A DNA stretch of 64,000 bases from Enoplolaimus lenunculus (Eukaryota; Nematoda; Enoplea; Enoplida; Thoracostomopsidae): positions 186,001-250,000 of the forward strand of contig JASANG010001469.1 in assembly GCA_030248215.1 (NCBI GenBank), given 5' to 3'. The position numbers and the translations under genes are program-made. The first letter of the stretch is position 1, and every line of letters starts with the position of its first letter. A model generated the notes under the pieces. The model saw only the letters and a program-made list of their open reading frames with translations, searched no databases and was not told the origin of the DNA. This document shows positions 32,746-44,787 of the stretch, in pieces.

Positions 32746-33180
32746 TAGAAATAGTTCAAATTTTGCTATTCAATTTTACTGTATATCGTTTAATTTTAAA
32801 GTGAGTTGAATTTGACACGTACAAGTTTTAATGAACGGACAGGGATCAGAAATGTGGTAATCGTATTCTGAGCAGCGAACACGTACTTATCGCAGTTGCA
32901 GGATGAATGATCCCAAATATAACCATTCAGGCCATGCTTATCGTTACCCTATGGGATCAACGCCAAATATTTTGTATTAAGGTTTAGTACTAAAATTGCG
33001 GCTGGATTCATGTTCGCAAGCATTTATTCAGCATTTATTTGAACATCTACAGCTAACCGGTAATAGTTAGTCGATATTTCAAACACGAAATGCTACATTT
33101 AGATAAAATTGCTCACATCCTTAGGAATTATCAAAAAAGTGTTGCCGCAACGGCGTTCACCAAGGAGAGGGCAGAGTGCA

Positions 33181-33570
33181 ACCGGGGGTGAAAAATGCCG
33201 GAGCCGGAGCCGCAGGCCAACAAAATTTGGCAGCGCCAGAGCCGGAGGTGAATCCTGAGGTTAGGCAAAATTAGGTAATTAAAATGGTGTTCAATTTGCT
33301 ATTTTTAACAAATATCTGTAAAAGGTGTCATTAAAATTATTTTTGTTCTACGCTTATTTGTTACACGAAATTTCGTTAATTTTTACTTCTAACCAAAAGT
33401 TAGTACGAAACGTACAAAAGAAACTAAATTTTGTGTAAAGTTACGCAAAATTTCACTAGCGAAATTGCCGGAACATCCGACAAAAACTCTACTGGACCGG
33501 AGCCGGAGCCGAAGTTCGATTATCTGTCGGAGCCGGAGCAGGAGGCAGACCTCCGGTTGCACCATGGAGT
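33181..33570. repeat. Family K repeat (GGAGCCGGAGCC)
   Basis: Two GC-rich ends (33197-33270 and 33490-33560) made of GGAGCCGGAGCCG enclose AT-rich sequence. Opposite orientation to 20250. Overlapping open frames on both strands are not supported as genes. Confidence 0.5.
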
Positions 33571-36291
33571 GAGGGAGGTGCTTCATAATCGTCCAATGAA
33601 TTTTCACGTGCAAAGAGTTTCGTGGTGGAATATTATGCGAAACTCTCGACAGGAACTATGAATATTTATCAGAATGCTTAGATATCTGACATGTCGGACA
33701 TGCTATGCGTCTGTATTAGTGCCAACTACTAAAAACAACATCAATATCCATTAAGGTTCAGAGCTAATTTGATCTTAGCCTTCAGTATTAAAGACCATTA
33801 ATATACTGCGTAACGTAAAATATTGACCTGGTCGTAATTTAGCACTAATCGCACCGAAGAGAGCGAAAACATATTTGCCTAAATGAACAGTGTAAATATT
33901 TATAGGCCCTCTTTTTTATAGTTCGACCAGTTATACTGGCTCGCAACCAGAAAATGTTTCCGTGGGACAAGAATGTCTTCTGTGACGCCTTGAAAAAAAT
34001 TTTGCTAACATAGAATTGTTTTTAGGGGTTCGGAAGGAAACGGTTTTGTTAGCAACCGTGAAAATCTTCGTAAAAAACGGGGTGTACACCTCTCTTGACC
34101 TGCCGTAGAGTTGTTGATTTGAAACTGGTCAGAAAATAGGCAAACGGCACCGGTCTACCGTTTTCATCCGTTCGGAATGCGCTACGCGGACAGGTTCGAG
34201 GGGGTCATTAAGCATAAAAGTTGTGTGTCAAACTGGTGGTATTGACGCTTGTTTTAGTACAGAACTTAGTAACCGGCATGTGTACTGACGGTTTTATGTT
34301 AAGCTTTTAGCTAAGAAAGACTGAAAAAAGCTAATAAAATATTGCTGGTTGATCGCTTTAAAATAGCTGAAACAATGTTTTGAATAGCATTTTAATATTG
34401 TGTATAGTGTTTGATAGCGAAGTTTGCTACAACGCCACGTTCAGCTCGTTCAAGATATTGTACCGGGTAATGGTTACCAATTATGCTTTCCTTCAAATTA
34501 ATATTTTTTTTTGCATATTTCAGCTTCTCATCGCTTTGTCGCGATTATTTAACGCCCAAATTTGAATTTTAATCAATTAAATTTTTTTCCGAATCATCAT
34601 GGTTTGTGCTGCTTATCAGCAAACTATTTTAATTCTTATGTTTTTTTGCTGAGTTCAAAATAATTGTTCTTACTCATCTGTGCAAGTTTTGGTGTGTAAC
34701 TGTTTTGATTTTGAAAATTTTTTACATATTTCAGATTTTTAATATTACCTCTGGTTTAACACTTTGTTGACTAGTAGACTGGAACAATACCACGAAACTT
34801 TAATACGGTTGGAAGATCAGCCTTGAAAATTGAATCAAAATTAGTTCGAAAGACTAAAACCTAAAACAGTTTCAGAAGTTAACCAGTATTCTATACAGGT
34901 CCCAAAATTATATTTTTCAATAAATCGAATTATGCATATATTTTGTTTCAAACTACAAACGTTTTATTTGGTCAAATCAGTAGCTTCGTTTAAAACCAAC
35001 AGAAAATTTAATTTTGGTTAAATCTGGCCAGTTTTTCATAGTTTGCACTATTTGAAAACGTACACTCTTTTCTGGTTCACCCCGTGACTGAATTAAAAAA
35101 TACTGGCGGTATCAAAAAACATTTGACTAAAAATAGCAACCTGGAAACAACGACAAAACCGATTTTATTGTTTTGCTAATATAATTACAGACAAGTGATT
35201 TGCCAAAGTTGTCGCAATTAAAATTTAAACATAAGCCGAAGCTTAAAAATAATTACGCAAAAACCTAACTGTAAATTTTAAACCAAAAGCCTAAAATCAG
35301 TTACTGATTAATACCAATATCGAAAATTTGAAAACCTAACTTTAAATTTCAAGCCTAAAGCCTAAATCGGGAACCTATTAAATGATAATTTCCACATCGC
35401 GTACACAAATTAATGTAAACCACGCATTAACGGTAGATATGCGTTTAGCCTAAGCGTTGCAAAAATGTTTTCCTAATCCTAAAGCCTAAGCCTAAGCAAA
35501 AATGTAATCTAAAATCTAAACCTACTCTGTTATAGACCCACCAAAATCCTGGAAGCCCCTTAAAGTAACATGGGCCATATTATTATCTATATCGAAAATT
35601 TGAGCAATACGTTAGCCTAAAATTACTTAAAATGCGCAAAAACACTGTTAAGTATTGTTTTTGCATACGCTTTGTTTGACACAACCAAGACCTATCGAAA
35701 ACAAAGCTTCACTTTTAAAATAAGCAATTTAACTTATTTGACACTTTTCCAAGTATTTTTTAATTTAATAACAACCACTTTAAGTATACTTTTAGAACAA
35801 TTGAACAAGCAAACGAAATTATTCTTCACCAACTTAAACACTCTTCAATCCAAAGCAGAATCAGCGAAGTGGCGTTGCTTAAGCTTCGTAAAACATCCTC
35901 TCAAATATTTAGCATCTTCTTGGCCATTTTTTGTGTGTTTTATTCAACTGCCCGGAGCAAAATTCAACTCAACTGCATTTTTTCAACTTGAGAGTTAGCT
36001 ATGTAATTATTATTTTATTTATTTGGCCAAAAGCATTTTTGAGATAATTTCTTTTTATCATATTTTTTGATCATCTTATCTCGTTTATTATGCTTAAAGC
36101 TCTTAAAAGCTTGCTTTCAAACTGTAGTCTCCAACGACTACGACCAATGGATTGCTCATGCATTCACTGCTGGAACTCTTATAGCAGTTTTTTGCAGTTG
36201 CGGTGACTGTAAAATGTGAATTGAAATTCATTGAATGCGATGGGTTTCGATTAATATTCGGTGACAAATTATGGCTAAATATATATCAATA
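33571..36291. other. Intergenic, no gene recognised
   Basis: AT-rich. A degraded family A end occurs at about 35440-35576 (CCTAAGC hexamers, then AAAGTAACATGGGCC). A plus-strand open stretch at 35672-35998 has no start context, splice or domain signal and a composition like the background. Confidence 0.35.
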
Positions 36292-36694
36292 CTGTAGTGA
36301 CCCGAATAAGAGGGGGGTAATAAGAGGAGGGGGCTCCTCATTTTGATTCCCAATCAATAGGAGTCCGTATCCCTAATATGAGTCCGTAAGCGGATAAAGT
36401 CCCTTACCCCTCATATGACTTCAGGACCAAACAAAGTTGAGTGCGGAACTTTAAAGCGTTTTAAGTTCTGAAAGAACATATCAACGTAAAACCTTACATT
36501 ATCGCTGAAACTTTTGCAACAAGACAAATAAGCGTATAATTCACCGGATAGTTGCCATAACGGATATATATCAGTAACGAAGGGTGGTTGAGAGTGGGTT
36601 AAAAATGAATAACAGTCCGTAACCGAATAAGAGGGTGGTGCCCTCTCGAGAGGTCAAATAAATATTAGTCCCCCTCTTATTCGGGTCATTACAG
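36292..36694. mobile_element. Family E MITE, TA duplication
   Basis: CTGTAGTGACCCGAATAAGA at the left and CTTATTCGGGTCATTACAG at the right, 403 bp, TA at 36290-36291 and 36695-36696. Confidence 0.9.
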
Positions 36695-36908
36695 TACAGA
36701 ACTCGAATAATCAATTAGTTATTCAAACACAAAGCGAAACTGCTTCAAATTACTGAATGAAGCGAGCAAATTAATAACGAAGTAATAACGAACCAATAAT
36801 ATAAAAGTAATGATTCAACATAACTCTAATAGTTCTTGAGATATACCCTCAGTAAGACCGCTGTCAGCGATGGACGTACTTGAGACATCTCTTAATTTTT
36901 GCCGATAT

Positions 36909-37104
36909 TACGACGAGCTCGTAACAATGGGGGGGGGGCAGAGGGAGCTCAGCCCCCCTGAAACAATTCTGCCTTCCCCCTGAAAATATTTTGGCCCCTC
37001 CACTGGAAAATTTTTCAACTTTGCTTGTAAGTCATTAAAAACCCTTGAATGCGCTACTCCTGAAAAATTTTCAACCAGCAAGGTGAGCTGGCTACGGGTC
37101 TGAA
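36909..37104. mobile_element. Family G element with a G run
   Basis: CGAGCTCGTAACAATGGGGG at the left and GTGAGCTGGCTACGGGTCTG at the right. TTTGCTTGTAAGTCATTAAA is central. Confidence 0.65.
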
Positions 37105-37869
37105 TTACAACAAACCAAAGTATAATTCTACAAAACTAAAAAAATGTACTTCAAACGAACTTTCTATTGACAAACTCGGTAATCGTACCAATGACGCCCA
37201 CCGTAGCGATCTGAGCAACACGACTCACAATACCTCAAAGCTAATAACAATATATGCAAAAATATCAATCATTATGAAGTTACCATCAAGCACAAATAAG
37301 CCACTGGCCATAGTAAAATTTCACACGGAATTTGATATCGACATACAGCAGAAAAAATTGTACAATTAATTTTGACAAAACCGTATCATAAATTTTCTCC
37401 GTTGCACCCCCTTTTTACACCCATTGCCAAATTATTCTGGCTATCACTCGCACCCTATATATCGAATTAGTCTGCCAGTCACCCGTAGTGTAAACGGTTA
37501 AAATATGAGCATCTACGGACGGTTTGAAAACCGCCGGCATTTCTACAAAACGATTTTTGTGCACTTTAGTACACGTTTGTTCGGCTACTCGTGACAGAGA
37601 CGCAACGAGACAATCGCAATGTAACTATGTCAAAATGTTGCATAAGGCTATCTAATTATGCCACAGCTGTTTTTCTACCAACAACAGACATGGTGAACAA
37701 GTTTTTTCTCTTTATTTTTAAATAAATTGTCTTAAAAATAATATTTTGATCGAACACCAAAATTATTTTGACTCATAAAGAATTAAAATTTTTGTTTAAG
37801 ATTTCATTATAGTCCATTGGAAGTCGAACTGAATTTAAAATATACACTGTAGAAAACTGCTTTTGTTTC

Positions 37870-38012
37870 GGTTAGGGTGGCACTATGCTTTTGATATCGT
37901 CCGACGGAGGCCGTCACCGTCCGTCATCGTCCGGAGCCACCCGGCCCCCGTACGATACCTTTTGGTGCGGCGCAGGACGGCGCCGTACTATGAGTATAGC
38001 GCTACCCTAAAA
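37870..38012. mobile_element. Family M element (GACGG-rich)
   Basis: TTAGGGTGGCACTATGCTTT at the left and AGTATAGCGCTACCCTAA at the right are inverted. The middle is rich in CCGTC. A better copy is at 56211. Confidence 0.65.
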
Positions 38013-38255
38013 CGCGGTAGTTCCCCTATGAAAAAATGGTTGCAACATTAACAATTTGTTGATTTCATAAGCTCAAACTATATTTATCACCAGAACCGTA
38101 GGCAGAATTCTATTTCACTTATAAATTAGCGTCGTCTAACAGTCCTCTCACGAACGAGCGTAGCAAGCGAGAAAATTTATTATCCGCTTCCGGTATCCGG
38201 GAAGTTATGGTTGTAAACGTGCGTTTTTCGTCTTCAGCTCAGAAATATCAGCAAC

Positions 38256-38456
38256 CTATAGCCATTCTACCGTTTGTTGGTGCACATCTTGATAAGCCAG
38301 GATGACGACCCTCAATGATAGTACAACAGCTTGTATCCTTATTTTCCTGTTTATGCAATCATTGGCTAAAAAATTGAACAATAGACTTCCGAAAATAAAG
38401 ACGGCATGACCCCGCAAACCAAAATTTAAGTTCATAGTGGGGGCCGAAAAGGGCAC
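38256..38456 (-). CDS. Possible exon, unrecognised
   Basis: A minus-strand open stretch of moderate GC. Its 3' part (NDCINRKIRIQAVVLSLRVV and on to a stop) follows an acceptor-like TTTTTTAG, and an AATAAA lies about 75 bp after the stop. No family recognised and no partner exon found. Could be repeat-derived. Confidence 0.15.
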   Translation of the reverse strand: MPFSAPTMNLNFGLRGHAVFIFGSLLFNFLANDCINRKIRIQAVVLSLRVVILAYQDVHQQTVEWL

Positions 38457-39330
38457 CGCCTTCTATGCGCTCATCTTCGCTATTAGGGCGAACTTACAGC
38501 ATTAACGCAATTTTTAGTTTGGAAAATTATTTTTGGCCGGGTAGTAATATTGTACCAGTTCAACTTGAATCAACGATTGTGAGCCTGTTTTAGGAAAGTT
38601 TTAAAAGCTTAAAAGCAGCAAAAGAATTGCGCGTTCCAGACAAAATTTAGCAAACAATGAGAAAAAATTAAGCCACCACGCCTATAATTTGGCTTGCGAA
38701 ACCATTTTTTTCCCACGAAACCATTTTTTTTCTCACGATCACAAAAGTTGGGTATCGCTTTATGCTTTTGAATTTAAACCTGATGTATCTTACGTTTGTT
38801 GGTTTTGTACTCTTCGTTAATGGCTCGTGGGAAAAATTGATACTCAAGTACGCCGTAGATTCTGCCAGAAGACACTTTGTTGAAAAAAAGGAACAAAAAC
38901 TTTCGTATCATATATTTGACCGTAGTTTGACATTTAAATATTGTTGAAATTCACAAGCGTAACTTTATTATTAAATTTTGAAATATCTATTTTTATTTTG
39001 TGATTACTAAAAAATTTTCAATTTAAGAAATTAGTTTTGGCCATGTTATCTGAAGAGGTTGGCTGTTATCTTTGCAGATCGCATCTATTTAACAACTTGG
39101 ATTCAATTCCGTGTTGGAATTTTCTCAACATCTTAAAAACAGTTCCGGAGGAAGCAAAATGATGTATCTTCCAAATGTCACTTTCTTTGACACACAATTC
39201 ATTGCCCGACAACTCGTCGACCGACAACTTGTAATCCGAAATCTCGTCGACTCGACAACATGTCGCCCATCAGTATGCTCAAGCTTTAGTTTAGGCTTAG
39301 GATTACGCTTCAGTCAACTCTTAAGATACT

Positions 39331-39514
39331 GGCCCATGTTACTTTAAGGGGCGTTCAGGATTGTGGTGGATCTATAAAAGAGTAGGTTTAGATTATAGAT
39401 TACATGTTTTGCTTAGGCTTAGGCTTAGGCTTAGCAACACACATTTGCAACGCTTAGGCTTAGGCTTAGGAATATGCTGAATCTACTGTTACGCCCGTTA
39501 AAGTAACATTGGCC
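39331..39514. mobile_element. Family A MITE, exact 7-bp duplication
   Basis: GGCCCATGTTACTTTAAGGG at the left and CCGTTAAAGTAACATTGGCC at the right. TTAGGC runs of three and four are inside. AGATACT duplicated at 39324-39330 and 39515-39521. Confidence 0.9.
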
Positions 39515-40202
39515 AGATACTGTCGGGAGACAAGTTGTCGAGCAACGAATTGTCGCCGATTCGACGCATAAAGTTTGCCAATAACCATGCTTGGAGCATA
39601 TTTCAGGCAGAAAAGTTCAATGTTCGTTTCGTTAGGTAATTACCACATAACTGTCAACTAGAAAAAACCCCGGAAACCTAAGACCTTTTTTGCCAGTTTT
39701 ACTTCTTTGATTTTGTATTGTTTCAATTAAACTTTACTAGTACACGTAGGTGCACACATGTGCAACTGGACTACGGTTTTTCCGACCCAAGACTAACCGA
39801 TTGCCTGAGCCGACCGTATTTAAGTGAACGAAGTTAAAAAACTCGTTTTTGAAAAGATGTAGTGCTTTTCATGTATATGAGCACATCTGAAACAATAGGT
39901 ATTTTCAATGCATACTCTTAATTTGCAAACGTTGCCCAAAATACGTATAAGAAGCGTTCCACCTTTAATATATAGATTTCTAGAACAAAAATACCGTTTA
40001 CTGTAACTGAAAAATGTATACACAAAGTGTGCTATACGGGTTCATGCTAAGCCTGAAATCGTTGCGTATGCAACAGTATTTCGCATATTAAATACAGTGG
40101 TAAGGTGCTTGGCCCGGGTTCTCTTGGTAGGCAGGTAGGTTTTGACCAATTGCAACAAGTAACCTTTGAACTCGGAACTGAACATGACATTTTTACTAAA
40201 CA

Positions 40203-40433
40203 AAAATTAATGCCCATATTCTCAAATGCATATAGCACCTATTTTACCAGTTAGTAATATGTTTTCAAACTAACGAACTGGTGCAATCCCAGATCTCGAC
40301 ATTTGTACAGTAGCAAAGAAAATCGAATGCAATAAATGTACTGAATTTCAAACCTCGCTATTCTTTGCTTCGAAAGTTACAAAGCCTATCACCAACTGGT
40401 TATAGGTGCTACACACATTTGAGAATACGAGCT
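40203..40433. mobile_element. Family I element
   Basis: GCCCATATTCTCAAATGCAT at the left pairs with GTGCTACACACATTTGAGAA at the right; the match includes AGCACCTAT and ACCAGTT. 230 bp. Confidence 0.7.
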
Positions 40434-40518
40434 TAGTTTAGAACGTGAAAATCTATTTGCTAGAAGTATACTGCAGGTGTATGTTTAAAAAAATTCTGCT
40501 GACTGATATGTGGTGAAC

Positions 40519-40525
40519 CTTTATT
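40519..40525 (-). terminator. Poly(A) signal AATAAA
   Basis: AATAAA on the minus strand about 20 bp past the stop codon of the exon at 40547. It supports that exon as the last of a real gene. Confidence 0.5.
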
Positions 40526-40546
40526 TGTTGGTTGCTATTTGCCATT

Positions 40547-40781
40547 TTAATATTTCTGTTCGTACAAAATCAAATTAAATTTGATTTTAAAATTTAAAAA
40601 ATTCTCGTCGAAAAGTTTCAAACTCGTTGGTAAATCATTAGTAATGTTTATAAGTTCCGATTTAAAAAATGATTTTCCATCCTCGCTTAGCAACGTGAGC
40701 TTGACTTCTGGTCTGACAACGCCGGCACTGTTTTCGTTCCGATTTTGGTATACCAAGTAATTCTGTTTGTTTAACAATTCG
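40547..40781 (-). CDS. Unrecognised gene, last exon
   Basis: 78 codons including the stop, preceded by one base that completes the Arg codon from the exon at 43626. An alternative acceptor AAACAAACAG would start it at phase 0 but would not match the upstream exon. A family C element begins 17 bp upstream of the exon. Confidence 0.45.
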
Positions 40782-43762
40782 CTTAAATTTTATGTATACA
40801 CTGTGAACGAGTTAACTCGCTCAGTCTGAGTTAGGACTATCAGAACTCACAATTTTGAGTTAATTCAACTCATTCTGATTTAATTAATCAACTTCCACAG
40901 AGTCAACTCAACTTAGTGTGAGAATCAACTCTCAACTCAGAGTGAGCTAAAGTTTACTGTTATTAACTCAGAAATAACTAAGTTTCCGTTTGAGTTGATT
41001 AATTAACTCATTGGAATTAAAAGTGTAGTTCGAAAACAGCTGAAATGTTTAATAGTACTGAAGTAACCCGAATAAGAGGGATAATGAGAGGAGATCACAT
41101 TTTGAGTATCAATCAATAGGAATTCGTATCCTTAATAAGAGTCCGTATGCGGATAGTCAATAAACCTAAAGAGTCAATAAATGTCAATTATCCATACTTG
41201 TAGTGCATAAATGATTCCAGGACCAAATAAAGTTGAGTTCGAAACTTTAAAGCATATTTCAGTTTTGAAGGTACATTCTTAAGCATAACCTTGCATTATC
41301 GCTCAAGCTTTTGATGCAAGATAAATAAACGCTTAATTCAATGGATAGCTGCGGTACCGGATACATATCAGTAACGTAGGTAAGCAGAGAGCGGGATAAA
41401 AATAAATAACAGTCTGTAACCGAATAACAGGGAGTACACTCTAAACATGTCAAACAAATATCAGTCTCCCCTTCTTAGTTTGGGTCAGTACAGTAAACTA
41501 TTTATGCTTATTATTAAAATATAACTATTTACTTAAATTCTAAATTTTTTCCGCAAACGGCAAACAATTGATACACGGTCTCGTAGCGAAGGGGGGGGGG
41601 GCAGGGGCGGTCTCAGCTTCCCCTGTAAAAATTTTACCCCCCAGAAAATTTTCAAAAATGCTGTAAGTCATCGAAAACCCTTGTATTGCGCTCCTGAAGA
41701 ATTTTTATACCCTCCCTTGGCAAGGTGAGCTGGCTACTGGCCGGAATTGATAGCAATATTTTAAGTTATGTTTTTAATGTTCTTAATTATTGTTTATCAA
41801 TCGTGAGAAAGTCTTTTAGGAAACATTTTTTGGGAAATTCCAATAAATTCGTAACACAACTTCCCTCAACGGATCAAAAATTTCAAACGCTATCGGGAGC
41901 TGTTTGTCTTGTTCATAGTTGAGTGTACAAGTGCTTTTTAGTCGGCGGCCCGGTCCCACCAAAGAGATGACCGTCCATATAAAACGCCGTGGGCATATTG
42001 AAATTGTCCGGAGCCGAGTAATTTTTCAAAACTCGATGGCACCGGTTTCACTCTTTTCCCGGTTTAATTCTTCCTCCCCCCACGGAAAAATTTATTTCGT
42101 AGGTTTAGTTTAAAAAAGATGCTATTGAAATTGCACTGACTTGGTTTAGGCGGCTTTCAGTCCCGTACTAAACAATTGTTGGTTGACCTGGCAAGAATAG
42201 TTTTAGAAAAAAGAAGCACAACGTAGAATTCTATCAATGCTTCAGAAAAATATTTGGACCACTTGGTGCCAAGAAATCCGCCTGCATGAACGGCGCCCAA
42301 CCTCGACCACGTGCAGGCCCATATCCAAAGAAAGACCGGGGGGTTCAGCTGTTTTGCCCGCCCCCCTAGGATATTTTCAACTTGACTTGTCCGTCATTAA
42401 AACCCTTCTATATCTCTCTCCTGAAAATTCGTAGCCCCCTCTAGCAAAGTGAGCTTAACACGAGCCTACCGCCACGTGGTTGTTGACGTGTCAGGTTTAA
42501 AAATTTAAAATTACTTTGAAATACCTTTGTTATACTGTAAATCTGACCGAAATCATTTGAGTTTTTTACATCCCGTGGGCAAGAATCTAAAAATACCTCT
42601 GCCGACGTGTCATTAATGTTAATATATCAATCGGTTTAGACTGACATACCCATACCTAATAACTATTTAGTACCTTGCAATCTAAAGTAATAAGTCATAT
42701 TTTTTTCGTAGTTCAGTTTGCAACACAGAGTTTTTAAATAGCAAAATTATTGAAAAAAACAAAGTTGTGTAATTTCAAAACTTCGGCAAGTATAGTTTTT
42801 AAGTATTGTTATCAACCTTACGGTTCATAAATGCCTATAGCACGTGTCAGCTGTTAGCTGTGAGGGCTTAGCGATATATATCGATATAGGTGATACACAC
42901 TGTAAATTCCAATGAGTTAATTAATCAACTCAGACGGACAGTTAGTTATTTTTGAGTGAATAACAGAAAACTTTAACTCACTCTGAGTTGAGTTGGACAG
43001 TTAGTTATTTTTGAGTGAATAACAGAAAACTTTAACTCACTCTGAGTTGAGTTGATTCTCACTCCGACTGGAGTTGACTCCGTGTGAGTAGATGGATTAA
43101 CTCAGATTCAGTTGAAAGAACTCTCAATGCTGAGTTCGTATAGTTCTTGCTCAGACTGAGCGATTCAACCTTTTATTCTGAATTAAAATTAACTCACTGG
43201 AATTTACAGTGCACCTTATTGAATTGTTGTTGACAATTTGTTAGCCGTCTTTAAAAATCAACCTAATTTCTGGTTTGTAAGCTCCCGAAAAATCCCATGC
43301 TGTAGGTATGTCCATGTCAGTGATAATGGGCGCTATTAACTCACACTGAGTTGAGTTGACGTTTGTGCGTTGGTTAAATAACTCAGAATGAATTGAATCA
43401 ACTCAAAATTCTGAGTTCTGATCGTCCTAACTCAGAATGAGTGATTCAACTCATTCCGAGTTAAAATCAACTCACTAAAATTTACAGCGTAGTATCAGCA
43501 GTTTATTCTAAGTATACCAATTTCAAAATAGTTTTTTTGTGCTCATTTGCGCGTTTGTTTATTATTTTTCAACCAGTGTATAATATACTTTCATAATAGA
43601 TGTTCATAAAGACGTCTAGACTTACCGATTCAATTTAGTCGCTATTTGTACTACTCTTAGACAATGCCACCTGATCGCAAGTATTTTTTTACATTTTTCT
43701 TCATAAATCAAGCCGATGTACTCTCTGTTTGTCCTGTATAGTACCAGATACATAGGCAGCAT
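40547..43762 (-). CDS. Unrecognised gene, last two exons
   Basis: Two exons with compatible phase. The upstream one (43626-43762 or shorter) reads MLPMYLVLYRTNREYIGLIY through CLRVVQIATKLN and ends with two bases at a consensus donor GTAAGTCT. The last exon (40547-40781) starts with one base after a TTTAAG acceptor and reads ELLNKQNYLVYQNRNENSAG, then VVRPEVKLTLLSEDGK, ending LILYEQKY and a stop, with AATAAA shortly after. The hydrophilic, alternating pattern looks like real protein, but I recognise no family. The 2.8-kb intron is full of elements (families C, E and G). The 5' end is unknown: the tandem array at 43761 starts exactly where the first ATG of this exon lies. The pairing of the two exons rests on phase and strand only. 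Confidence 0.4.
40799..41025. mobile_element. Family C hairpin MITE, TA duplication
   Basis: CACTGTGAACGAGTTAACTC at the left and ATTGGAATTAAAAGTG at the right, with TA on both sides. It lies in the intron, directly next to the exon at 40547-40781. Confidence 0.75.
41058..41493. mobile_element. Family E MITE, TA duplication
   Basis: CTGAAGTAACCCGAATAAGA at the left and TAGTTTGGGTCAGTACAG at the right. TA at 41056-41057 and 41494-41495. More diverged than other copies. Confidence 0.85.
41580..41741. mobile_element. Family G element
   Basis: TCTCGTAGCGAAGGGGGGGG at the left and GGTGAGCTGGCTACTGGCC at the right, 160 bp, with a ten-base G run. Confidence 0.65.
42330..42462. mobile_element. Family G element, eroded
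   Basis: AAAGACCGGGGGGTTCAGCT, TTGACTTGTCCGTCATTAAA and AGCAAAGTGAGCTTAAC follow the family G order. Ends lost. Confidence 0.5.
42898..43211. mobile_element. Family C MITE with a perfect 59-bp duplication
   Basis: CACTGTAAATTCCAATGAG at the left and ACTGGAATTTACAGTG at the right. The left arm contains a 59-bp unit (starting GACAGTTAGTTATTTTTGAG) at 42937-42995 and again, identically, at 42996-43054. Confidence 0.85.
43330..43490. mobile_element. Family C fragment
   Basis: TTAACTCACACTGAGTTGAG to AACTCACTAAAATTTACAG: the right two-thirds of a family C element. Confidence 0.65.
43626..43762 (-). CDS. Unrecognised gene, upstream exon
   Basis: Ends at a consensus donor (GTAAGTCT) in phase 2. 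The high-coordinate limit is the in-frame ATG at 43760-43762, or a shorter start if the acceptor CTATACAG at about 43736 is used. The frame also runs on into the adjacent tandem array. Confidence 0.4.
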
Positions 43763-44325
43763 TTCATTTTGGGAAGGTAAAATCTCATGAAAGAACTTTT
43801 TTGGTGAGGATTTCATTTTGGGAAGGTGTAATCTCATGAAAGAACTTTTTTGGTGAGGATTTCATTTTGGGAAGGTGTAATCTCATGAAAGAACTTTTTT
43901 GGTGAGGATTTCATTTTGGGAAGGTGTAATCTCATGAAAGAACTTTTTTGGTGAGGATTTCATTTTGGGAAGGTGTAATCTCATGAAAGAACTTTTTTGG
44001 TGAGGATTTCATTTTGGGAAGGTGTAATCTCATGAAAGAACTTTTTTGGTGAGGATTTCATTTTGGGAAGGTAAAATCTCATGAAAGAACTTTTTTGTGA
44101 AGATTTCATTTTGGGAAGGTATAATCTCATGAAAGAACTTTTTTGTGAAGATTTCATTTTGGGAAGGTATAATCTCATGAAAGAACTTTTTTGTGAAGAT
44201 TTCATTTTGGGAAGGTATAATCTCATGAAAGAACTTTTTTGTGAAGATTTCATTTTGGGAAGGTATAATCTCATGAAAGAACTTTTTTGGTGAGGATTTC
44301 ATTTTAGGAAGGTTTAATCTCATAT
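43761..44325. repeat. 49/48-bp tandem array, about 11 copies
   Basis: Units GAAAGAACTTTTTTGGTGAG + GATTTCATTTTGGGAAGGTG + TAATCTCAT (49 bp) fill the left two-thirds. Four copies of a 48-bp form (TTTTTTGTGAAG, GGTATAATC) follow, then one 49-bp copy. The 48-bp form keeps a frame open (KMKSSQKSSF and, on the other strand, MKELFCEDFI repeats) and the 49-bp form breaks it. Confidence 0.9.
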
Positions 44326-44585
44326 ACAAGTTTTTATTTACGAACTGTTGGTATATATATTGTGCAATATGTGTATGTGCATAGTGTATGTAGTGTAAGA
44401 AACATGTATACACGTATACATGTAGTACTTAATAAAATTATAATATCGGTCGCATGAAAGGGATCGTTCCGACCGTGCAGTTCTGACACTGACGAGCATT
44501 GCAAATGTTTTACATTCATAAACAAAATCCAAAAAAAAAATTTTGAAGCATAAATTGTATATTTATTGTTTTTGCACAATTTTCA

Positions 44586-44787
44586 GGACCAATGTTACTT
44601 TAAGGGGCGTAACAGTAGATTAAGCCTATTCCTAAGCCTAAGCCTAAGCTTAACCGTTGCAAAAATGTGTTTCTAAGCCTAAGCCTAAAAGCTTAAAGCC
44701 TAAGCAAATAAATGTAATCTAGAATCTAAACATACTCTTTTATAGACCCACCAGAAACCTGGACGCTCTTTAATTTAAACATGGGCC
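44586..44787. mobile_element. Family A MITE, exact 7-bp duplication
   Basis: GGACCAATGTTACTTTAAGG at the left and CTTTAATTTAAACATGGGCC at the right. ATTTTCA at 44579-44585 and 44788-44794. CCTAAGC hexamers inside. Confidence 0.9.

Noticed and set aside
35672-35998. 108-residue plus-strand open frame
   Set aside because: Background composition, no domain, no splice or poly(A) signal; likely chance.
44081-44293. A repeat protein of MKELFCEDFILGRYNL units
   Set aside because: The 48-bp tandem period opens both strands, and the neighbouring 49-bp copies break the frame.
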